Shown: positions 1-5,054 of the stretch, in pieces
Numbering within the stretch: the stretch's first letter is position 1
Layout of the letters: every line of letters begins with the position of its first letter
From: Candidatus Hydrogenedentota bacterium
GTDB lineage: Bacteria > Hydrogenedentota > Hydrogenedentia > Hydrogenedentales > CAITNO01
Direction of reading: 5' to 3'
Length of the DNA stretch: 6,258 bases
Assembly (NCBI GenBank): GCA_011046175.1
Contig: DSBB01000305.1
Coordinates: 1 to 6,258 of the forward strand
The notes under the pieces: model-generated
Seen by the model: only the letters and a program-made list of their open reading frames with translations
What the model was told of the DNA's origin: nothing
Database searches by the model: none
Translations under genes and position numbers: made by a program

Positions 1-56
1 AGCATGCCGCCCAGCGCAAAAATCAAAAAGCGAATTAACACACGTTTTGTCTGCAT
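1..56 (-). CDS. N-terminus of a membrane or secreted protein (partial)
   Basis: An ATG at 54-56 (minus) opens a frame that runs without a stop to the left edge. It gives 18 residues: M-Q-T-K-R-V, then a hydrophobic stretch (I-R-F-L-I-F-A-L-G-G-M). A basic N-terminus followed by a hydrophobic run is what a signal peptide or first membrane segment looks like. A purine-rich stretch (GGAAAAGAG) lies about 9 bases upstream and could serve as a weak ribosome binding site. It follows the methyltransferase stop by 44 bases in the same direction, so it may belong to the same transcript. Too little is present to name a family. Confidence 0.45.
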   Translation of the reverse strand, partial: MQTKRVLIRFLIFALGGM

Positions 57-100
57 ATTGTCTGTCTCTTTTCCGGGGTATATATTGGACGCTTTCCCCG

Positions 101-898
101 CTATTTGGTTTTATTGTTCAGAATCGCTTCAATACGCGGAATCGCCATGACATCCAGATATTCGCGCTCCGTGTCAATCCCAATGAACTTGCGGTTATGC
201 CGCAATGCGGCAACGCCTGTGGCGCCGCTGCCGCAGAAGGGGTCAAGCACCACGTCCCTTTCCCGACTGCACGCCAATATGATCCGTTCCAGCAGCGCTT
301 CAGGCTTCTGGGTCGGATGCTTTCCGAATTTCTTTTCTTCCTTTTGGGGCGCGCCAATGGCCCACACGCTGCGCATTTGTTTGCCCGGTTTTTTAAGAGC
401 GTCGCCTGGCCAGTCGCCATTTTTCACAAGGTCGTAATTAAAATAATGCTTGGCTTTCTTGTCCTTGCGCGCCCACAGCAGGGTCTCATGGCTTGCCGTA
501 AACATGCGGCATGCCAAGTTGGGCGCGGCGTTCGGTTTGAACCAACAGATGTCGTTAATCAGATGCCAGCCCTGTTGTTGAAGCGCAAAACCGCAGGCGT
601 AAATGGAGTGGTACGTCCCCGATACCCACAGGGAGCCATTGGGCTTCAATACGCGACGGCACGCCGCTATCCATGCCGCATGAAAGGCGAAGTCCGCATC
701 AATGCCCCGGCTCGCGTCCCACGCGCCTTTGTTGACGCTTACCCGCCTTCCCGCATGGCAGGTTGTGCCGTCGTTTGACAGATTATAGGGAGGGTCCGCA
801 AAGATGAGGTCTGCGCTCGAGTCGGCAATATGCCTCAGTAGTTTGACGGAATCGCCAAGCCATAGCGTGGCGCCATTATTTTCGTAATAGGGTGCCAC
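101..898 (-). CDS. Beta-class DNA adenine (N6) methyltransferase, M.DpnA/M.MboII-like
   Basis: Transfers a methyl group from S-adenosylmethionine to a base in a specific DNA site. In 265 residues it shows the catalytic motif IV DPPYNL (35-40) first and the AdoMet-binding motif I DPFCGSG (219-225) near the C-terminus, which is the beta-class order. HPTQKP (194-199) just before motif I is typical of these enzymes. SNDG after DPPY, VSVNKG and the SGTYH block recall M.DpnA (GATC, able to modify single-stranded DNA) and M.MboII from memory. Target specificity cannot be read from the sequence. The start is a GTG at 896-898 inside the end of recO (overlap 876-898), with no good Shine-Dalgarno and no in-frame ATG before the core. 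Translation is therefore probably coupled to recO termination. No restriction endonuclease is visible in the window, so it may be an orphan enzyme, although its partner could lie outside. Confidence 0.93.
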   Translation of the reverse strand: MAPYYENNGATLWLGDSVKLLRHIADSSADLIFADPPYNLSNDGTTCHAGRRVSVNKGAWDASRGIDADFAFHAAWIAACRRVLKPNGSLWVSGTYHSIYACGFALQQQGWHLINDICWFKPNAAPNLACRMFTASHETLLWARKDKKAKHYFNYDLVKNGDWPGDALKKPGKQMRSVWAIGAPQKEEKKFGKHPTQKPEALLERIILACSRERDVVLDPFCGSGATGVAALRHNRKFIGIDTEREYLDVMAIPRIEAILNNKTK

Positions 899-1583
899 TC
901 TGCGTGCATTCTTGGTTTGGAAACATGCTCTCCAAAAAGGGATAACTTTTCAAGGGACGTTCAAAATGATAGACAACAGCAGATTTCAGGTAGCGAATGA
1001 TGTTAAAAATGCGCTCCGGTTCCGACGGAAGTCCGCCCGAAGCCAATGCGTCAATTGACTCATGAAGCGCGTCGCGTTCTTTTTGCGCCAAGCGGCGGGT
1101 TTGCTCCGCAAAAAACGCATCTTCCGTATTGGGCGCAAAACCGGCGGCTTCCAGAACCGCAAACACGCCATGAACAACATGCGTAAAAGGAGTGTCCGGG
1201 TTTGCGGCTATTTGCTCGAGACCTGCGCGCAGCGTGTTGTAAATCTCCGGCGCGGGGTTGTTTTCCTGAGCGGCAAGCCCGGCGGTTTCCAACAGAAAAG
1301 CCGCACAAACCACGCTTTCCACGTTGCCTTTGAGCGCGCCGTAGCTGTCGAGCAGGGCGGCCTCCGTGAGCAGTTGCACTTGCCGGCTGTCTTTCCATGC
1401 GCAGGTGATTTCCAAGCGGTTGTAGGTGTCAAGCAAGGTCGCCAGCGGGCTGCCTTTGCGACGCGCCCCTTTGGCCATACAGGTCAAGCGGCCGCGACAG
1501 GGCGTAAGGAAAGTTACAATGCGGCTGCTCTCGCTGAAATCAACTTTGCGCAACACAATGGCTTCTGTTTGTTCATATGCCAA
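876..1583 (-). CDS. recO: DNA repair protein RecO
   Basis: RecO helps load RecA onto SSB-coated single strands in the RecF(O)R pathway and anneals complementary strands. The 235-residue length fits the family. The N-terminal OB-fold carries the family signature: AIVLRKVDFSESSRIVTF at 8-25, then GRL (31-33) and AKGARRK (37-43). The rest is the helical C-terminal domain. The CxxC zinc-finger cysteines found in many RecO proteins near the middle of the C-terminal domain (after a GVF..LE..GF stretch) are absent: this region reads APNTEDAFF. E. coli RecO also lacks them. The start is a TTG at 1581-1583, chosen because the conserved N-terminus begins right there and an AGGT sits about 7 bases upstream; no in-frame ATG is nearby. 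It lies 20 bases after the hydrolase stop, and its own 3' end overlaps the methyltransferase start, so it is the middle gene of a probable three-gene unit. Confidence 0.93.
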   Translation of the reverse strand: MAYEQTEAIVLRKVDFSESSRIVTFLTPCRGRLTCMAKGARRKGSPLATLLDTYNRLEITCAWKDSRQVQLLTEAALLDSYGALKGNVESVVCAAFLLETAGLAAQENNPAPEIYNTLRAGLEQIAANPDTPFTHVVHGVFAVLEAAGFAPNTEDAFFAEQTRRLAQKERDALHESIDALASGGLPSEPERIFNIIRYLKSAVVYHFERPLKSYPFLESMFPNQECTQSGTLLRK

Positions 1584-1603
1584 AACGAATACCTGCTTCT
1601 TTA

Positions 1604-2881
1604 TCAGGGAGCGTTGTCAGGCGTCGGCGTGTCATTGACAAGTTCCAACGCTTTTTCAACAAAAATCTCACCGGTCATCTCGCCCAGACTCGTGCGTGAT
1701 ATGTACTCATATCGTTTGAAACTGTTGAAGTCGTATTTTGTCATGATATAGCCGAACGCGTCGTTTGTTAATCCCAACAAAAACACGTGGTCGGTCGGCA
1801 TGTTGCGTTTCAGATAATACCCAAGATTGGGAAGCACTTCCCCCGGCATGGAAAGCATTTGCGCTGTGCCGACAGTGACTACGTTCATCTGCGTGGTAAT
1901 CTCGTCAAGTCCGCCCATGTGTTCCGCCATGGGGGAATTGCGGATTATCATTCGCATGAGAGGAGAAGCCACCGGAAGCGTCAAATCCCGGGACATGCAG
2001 TGTAGACTTGGGTTCTTTTGCAGCGGCGCGTCGGCAATAATGCGCAGCGCCTCGTCCGCCAGCAATTCGCCAATGCGTACGCATTCCTCCCACGTGCGCG
2101 CGTCTTTCCCGCTTTCGGTGCGGTTGTCAGCCGTTATCATGCCTCCCAGCGCTCCCGGGATGAAAATGGCAACCCCGCCGACTTCCGACTCGATTCGGTC
2201 GTAAAGGGGGCCGCACAGATCGGGACTGAGAATGCCCCGGCCTGGCCCAAGCACTTCAGGATGGACGGCGTAATTGACCAGCGTGGCGAGAACGGACGCG
2301 TCCCCGGCGTCCACGGCCTGAAGCACACTGCAACGGGGATCGTATAATTGCGGCGCATAATAATTATAGGCGATTTTGCCTTTCGCTTCACCCACGGAGA
2401 TTTTCAGCGCCGCGGGCTGAAGATTGTCAATAGCTTCGTTAATGGCGTCGGCCATCTCTTCACACGCCCACTGCAAATAATCCAAATCCGCGTGATGCCG
2501 GCCTTTCATGTCGCGAAAGCAATAGGCGTCGGGCGCGCTGTGGCAATGGGTGGCGCTAATAAGGATGTTCTCGCCGGGGATGCGCGGCACAAGGGCGCGC
2601 GTCTTATCGCCCCAGAATTTTGGCCACCCCAGATTGTCTATACTGACCAGCGCCACGAGTGTCTCCCCTGTTTCCATGACCAGTGCCCGCGCAAAAAGAT
2701 CGCCTTTCCGTTCCGTCACGGGTTCGGGCGTGCCAACGCCGCCGCTCACGGGCAGAAGCGGATCGGGGGTAATGACGCGTTTTGCCGCCCCCGCCTTGAA
2801 TGTTTCCGCGTAAGCGGTTCCGGCGGGGAGCATGCTCCACAGGCACACAATCAACGTGATGATGATGGAAAATCTGAACAT
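1604..2881 (-). CDS. Secreted neutral/alkaline ceramidase-like hydrolase
   Basis: A 425-residue exported protein of the neutral/alkaline non-lysosomal ceramidase N-terminal domain family, zinc amidases that act outside the cytoplasm. A signal peptide covers residues 1-25 (hydrophobic from about 5 to 18, likely cleavage after TAYA, before E26). The mature start AGAAKRVITP is typical. Likely zinc ligands by family pattern are THCHS (H112, H114), YAVHPE (H207), PGE (E348) and GYIMT (Y378). The region expected to carry the catalytic serine in bacterial ceramidase reads PGALGGMITAD (242-252), without an obvious serine. The natural substrate, ceramide or otherwise, is therefore uncertain. There is no separate C-terminal immunoglobulin-like ceramidase domain, and at 425 residues it is shorter than classical ceramidases (over 600). 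The start at 2879-2881 is preferred over an upstream extension to 3208 because a Shine-Dalgarno and the signal peptide sit exactly here and the extension would run through the divergent gene. Confidence 0.85.
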   Translation of the reverse strand: MFRFSIIITLIVCLWSMLPAGTAYAETFKAGAAKRVITPDPLLPVSGGVGTPEPVTERKGDLFARALVMETGETLVALVSIDNLGWPKFWGDKTRALVPRIPGENILISATHCHSAPDAYCFRDMKGRHHADLDYLQWACEEMADAINEAIDNLQPAALKISVGEAKGKIAYNYYAPQLYDPRCSVLQAVDAGDASVLATLVNYAVHPEVLGPGRGILSPDLCGPLYDRIESEVGGVAIFIPGALGGMITADNRTESGKDARTWEECVRIGELLADEALRIIADAPLQKNPSLHCMSRDLTLPVASPLMRMIIRNSPMAEHMGGLDEITTQMNVVTVGTAQMLSMPGEVLPNLGYYLKRNMPTDHVFLLGLTNDAFGYIMTKYDFNSFKRYEYISRTSLGEMTGEIFVEKALELVNDTPTPDNAP

Positions 2882-2889
2882 GGCGCAAA

Positions 2890-2894
2890 TCCTT
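2890..2894 (-). promoter_or_regulatory. Ribosome binding site of the ceramidase-like gene
   Basis: On the minus strand an AAGGA core inside AAAAAGGAT lies 8 bases before the ATG at 2879-2881. It settles the start in favour of the short form with a signal peptide over the much longer open frame that extends upstream. Confidence 0.7.
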
Positions 2895-2906
2895 TTTCTT
2901 TTTACT

Positions 2907-2935
2907 TTAACTAATGATTGCCGTGGCGTTATGAT
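2907..2935 (+). promoter_or_regulatory. Candidate promoter for the TSUP transporter gene
   Basis: On the plus strand TTAACT (2907-2912, four of six to the -35 consensus) and TATGAT (2930-2935, five of six to the -10 consensus) are separated by 17 bases. Transcription would start near 2942 and give a leader of about 100 bases before the ATG at 3042. Its -10 covers nearly the same bases as the candidate -10 on the opposite strand. Confidence 0.35.
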
Positions 2936-2959
2936 ACCACGAAAGGGTATGTGTTGCAG
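2931..2959 (-). promoter_or_regulatory. Candidate promoter for the hydrolase-recO-methyltransferase unit
   Basis: Read on the minus strand, TATCAT (2931-2936, five of six to the -10 consensus) is preceded by CTGCAA (2954-2959, three of six to the -35 consensus) with a 17-base spacer. This would start transcription near 2924, about 43 bases before the hydrolase ATG. The -10 is reasonable and the -35 is weak. It is a pattern match only. Confidence 0.3.
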
Positions 2960-3041
2960 GAAGAAACTTCCAGACACGGGGGAATATGCATTTGACCGCA
3001 TTGCAACGAAAAAAGTTTTGTTTTCTCGCCATGAAACTAAC

Positions 3042-3839
3042 ATGACTATAATTTTACAAATACTATGGATGTCCCTGCTTGGACTGGGCGTGGGGCTGTT
3101 CAGCGCCGGGCTCGGGCTAGGCGGCGGCGTCCTCATGGTTCCCGCGTTTATCACGTTTATTCCCGAAATGGATGTGCATACCGCCAAAGGAACGAGTTTG
3201 TTCATCATTCTGCTTGTTGCGTTGACTGGTTTTCCCAGGGTGCGTCATGCGCAGGAACACCGCCCTCAATTAACATCCTCATTGGTGATTATTGCGGGCG
3301 CATTGGCAGGCGGCTATCTGGGCGCCGCCCTTACCGCAAGAATGTCTGAAAAGGCGGTGTTGACGCTTTTTTTACTGTTCATTGTTTTTCTTATGCTGCG
3401 GCTGGCTGTAGGCGAGCCGCAACCTTTTATACAACGTAAACCGACCCATAAAAGTGGCCTGTTGTTTTGCGCCGGCCTTGCCGCCGGCGCCGCCGGAAGC
3501 GCCACGGGAACCGGCGGCGGTTCTTTGCTCGCGCCGTTGATATTATTGATGGGATTGTTGCCGCATACGCAGCTGGTGTACAGCGCGAATCAGGTTATGA
3601 TTGCCACCAGTATTGCCGCGGCGCCCGCGCATTTTATGGGGCGGCAACTTTATCATGAGCACTTTACGATTGGTCATGTTTGCCTGGAAGTTGTCCCGCT
3701 TATCGTACTGTTTGCGCAGGTTGGCATCATTATTGGCGTGAGACTGAATCATTCCATGCGCGCATATCATCGCCGTCTGATACTGGCCTGGGTGCTTGCC
3801 TTGGTGGCTTTACGAATTCTTATCCAGATGTTCGTTTGA
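3042..3839 (+). CDS. TSUP (TauE/SafE) family anion exporter
   Basis: A 265-residue polytopic inner-membrane protein of the sulfite exporter TauE/SafE family. Members move sulfite, sulfoacetate, thiosulfate or related small anions, and the substrate here cannot be assigned. The family's internal duplication is clear: a glycine-rich motif at 18-36 (GLFSAGLGLGGG, then VPAF) and a second copy at about 145-168 (GLAAGAAGSATGTGGG, then AP). Hydrophobic segments fill most of the rest, with a hydrophilic loop at about 125-137 between the two halves. Length matches the family (about 250-270). The ATG at 3042 is chosen because the first membrane segment begins there. The frame stays open upstream to 2832, but that part is hydrophilic, unlike the family and overlaps the divergent gene. 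No strong Shine-Dalgarno is seen before 3042, and the ATG at 3069 is a less likely alternative. It converges on the dehydrogenase with a 16-base gap. Confidence 0.88.
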   Translation: MTIILQILWMSLLGLGVGLFSAGLGLGGGVLMVPAFITFIPEMDVHTAKGTSLFIILLVALTGFPRVRHAQEHRPQLTSSLVIIAGALAGGYLGAALTARMSEKAVLTLFLLFIVFLMLRLAVGEPQPFIQRKPTHKSGLLFCAGLAAGAAGSATGTGGGSLLAPLILLMGLLPHTQLVYSANQVMIATSIAAAPAHFMGRQLYHEHFTIGHVCLEVVPLIVLFAQVGIIIGVRLNHSMRAYHRRLILAWVLALVALRILIQMFV

Positions 3840-3855
3840 AAAAAAGCCTTACCGC

Positions 3856-4644
3856 CTATAATCTGGGCACGGACAATCCGCCGCCAATCTCAATTACCGC
3901 GCCCGTGCTGTAATCCAAATATCCTTCGGCGAGCGCCGCCACGGTTTTGCCCACATCCTCCGGCACGCCCCAGCGTTTCGTCAATGTCAATCCCTGTTCA
4001 ATAAGCCGGTCATACTTCTCGCGGACGGCGCTGGTCATATCCGTGGCGATGACGCCCGGTTGCAAATCAAAAACATTGATCCCATAGGGCGCGAGGGCAA
4101 CGGCAAAGCATTGCGCCGTCATGCTGAGCCCCGCCTTGCTGACACAATATTCCGCCCGATTGATGCTGGCCAGACGCGACGAAATGCTGCTTATAAACAC
4201 AATACGCGGCGTGTAGGCGGCGCCTGTCCCAACATGGTTGATCATGTGTTGCGCCACGCGCTGGGTAAAAAAGTACGGACCGCGAAGATTGATGTTCATG
4301 ACCCGGTCAAAACTTTCCGGTACGCATTCCAGTAGGTCAACCCGCTTGAGCGGCGCCACGCCCGCGTTATTCACCAGAATATCCACATGCCCGAAACAAG
4401 CGAGAGCTTCGTCCAGGATGCGCTGATGATCATCCAAGTCGGATATGTCGCCCGCCAGCGGAAGAAACGTAATGCCGCATTGTTCAGATTCCTTCTTAAC
4501 GGCGTACAATCCCGTCTCTGTGTTGTTCGGATCAGGTGTTGTCGCAAGCCCCGCTATGTCGTAACCGTGCCGCGCCAGCTCCAGCGCGACGCCACGGCCA
4601 ATGCCGCGGCTTGCCCCGGTAATTAATGCAACTGCCTTGCCCAT
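3856..4644 (-). CDS. Short-chain dehydrogenase/reductase, 3-ketoacyl-ACP reductase type
   Basis: A 262-residue NAD(P)-dependent oxidoreductase of the classical SDR family, cytoplasmic. It has the Rossmann cofactor motif TGASRGIG (9-16), D66 in GDISD, NNAG (92-95) and the catalytic tetrad N119, S153, Y166 and K170 in the order SSIS...EYCVSKAG. The stretches SFDRVMNINLRGPYF, EYCVSKAGLSM and the ending GGGLSVPRL resemble the subgroup annotated as 3-ketoacyl-ACP reductase (PRK12745, from memory). That subgroup is often a stand-alone paralogue rather than the housekeeping fabG, and no fatty-acid synthesis genes are adjacent. The true substrate, whether a sugar, sugar acid or keto compound, is therefore open. 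The ATG at 4642-4644 has a strong Shine-Dalgarno. It is preceded by a gene-free leader of about 200 bases from a candidate promoter, so it is probably transcribed on its own. Confidence 0.92.
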   Translation of the reverse strand: MGKAVALITGASRGIGRGVALELARHGYDIAGLATTPDPNNTETGLYAVKKESEQCGITFLPLAGDISDLDDHQRILDEALACFGHVDILVNNAGVAPLKRVDLLECVPESFDRVMNINLRGPYFFTQRVAQHMINHVGTGAAYTPRIVFISSISSRLASINRAEYCVSKAGLSMTAQCFAVALAPYGINVFDLQPGVIATDMTSAVREKYDRLIEQGLTLTKRWGVPEDVGKTVAALAEGYLDYSTGAVIEIGGGLSVPRL

Positions 4645-4651
4645 GATAATT

Positions 4652-4657
4652 CTCCTT
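4652..4657 (-). promoter_or_regulatory. Strong ribosome binding site of the dehydrogenase
   Basis: AAGGAG on the minus strand sits 7 bases before the ATG at 4642-4644 and fixes the start. The same bases can pair with CTCCTGA 15 bases further upstream (4675-4681), which could hide the site in the mRNA. Confidence 0.8.
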
Positions 4658-4847
4658 GATGGCGGAAAACGGACTCAGGAGGATACCTGCGCCACACGCC
4701 GTTTTAGCCCTGTTCGTGTTACACCATGCCGCAAAAGACACTGTTAGTCTTCCGCACGCAGGAACAATGATGCAGAATCAACCGGGAAACGCCGTTGAAC
4801 GGAACTGACGCCGTGCCTTGCGGCCGGCTCACTCTTACATTGGGGGT

Positions 4848-4876
4848 ATTGTAGCACGGGAGCAAATGCAACTGAA
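4848..4876 (-). promoter_or_regulatory. Candidate extended -10 promoter for the dehydrogenase
   Basis: On the minus strand TGCTACAAT (4848-4856) matches the extended -10 form (TGn followed by a five-of-six hexamer). A poor -35, TTCAGT at 4871-4876, lies 17 bases upstream. Extended -10 promoters tolerate weak -35 elements. Transcription would begin near 4841, giving a leader of about 197 bases before the dehydrogenase ATG. Pattern match only. Confidence 0.35.
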
Positions 4877-4992
4877 ACAGGCACGAAAATAGGGACTGTC
4901 CTTCGCTCGATGGGTGAGGGGTACGGAAGAATAATAGATGTAGGTTCCGTCAAATCCCTGATTTTCTTAAACCGCCTTATGGTTCAAGATGC

Positions 4993-5030
4993 GCAAAACA
5001 ACGCAATCATTCCGCAGTTGGATGATTGCG
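4993..5030 (-). terminator. Probable intrinsic terminator after the glutamate synthase-like gene
   Basis: A perfect 9-base inverted repeat (CGCAATCAT at 5002-5010 and ATGATTGCG at 5022-5030) encloses an 11-base loop. Read on the minus strand it starts 25 bases after the TAG at 5055-5057 and is followed by TTGTTTTG. Position and T-rich tail fit a Rho-independent terminator, although the stem is not very GC-rich and the T run is interrupted. Confidence 0.5.
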
Positions 5031-5054
5031 CTGTTGGAGTCGTGTCGCCGACGA

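Larger units (their letters stand above)
4645..5054. other. Gene-free intergenic stretch of about 410 bases
   Basis: No convincing coding sequence lies between the dehydrogenase start and the flavoprotein stop. The short open frames at 4744-4953 (minus) and 4910-5104 (plus) have no recognisable domain and no ribosome binding site. What can be seen is a terminator-like hairpin at 5002-5030, a possible repeat remnant around 4883-4896 (AAAATAGGGACTGT), an extended -10 at 4848-4856, a small hairpin at 4792-4802 (CCGTT g AACGG) and the dehydrogenase leader. No tRNA fold or known riboswitch core was recognised. Confidence 0.6.

Noticed and set aside
74..100. CGGGG and CCCCG inverted repeat after the methyltransferase gene
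   Set aside because: Only five pairs with a 17-base loop and no T tract; too weak to call a terminator.
47..778. A 243-codon open frame on the plus strand opposite the methyltransferase
   Set aside because: It is the antisense shadow of a gene with clear family motifs; the translation has no recognisable domain and is rich in Arg, Ala and Pro as shadows usually are.
2832..3041. Upstream extension of the transporter gene to 2832
   Set aside because: The added 70 residues are hydrophilic, unlike the family, and would overlap the start of the hydrolase on the other strand.
3047..3052. A perfect TATAAT just inside the transporter gene
   Set aside because: No matching -35 at a usable distance, and it lies after the preferred start codon; probably chance in an AT-rich segment.
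2882..3208. Upstream extension of the ceramidase-like gene to 3208
   Set aside because: It would overlap the divergent transporter, and the Shine-Dalgarno and signal peptide both point to the ATG at 2881.
3824..3866. Inverted repeat CCAGAT (3824-3829) and ATCTGG (3861-3866) spanning the convergent gene ends, considered as a two-way terminator
   Set aside because: Only six pairs with a 31-base loop, and both arms lie in coding sequence.
4744..4953. A 69-codon minus-strand open frame in the intergenic stretch
   Set aside because: No ribosome binding site, no recognisable family, and it runs across the repeat-like remnant and the candidate promoter.
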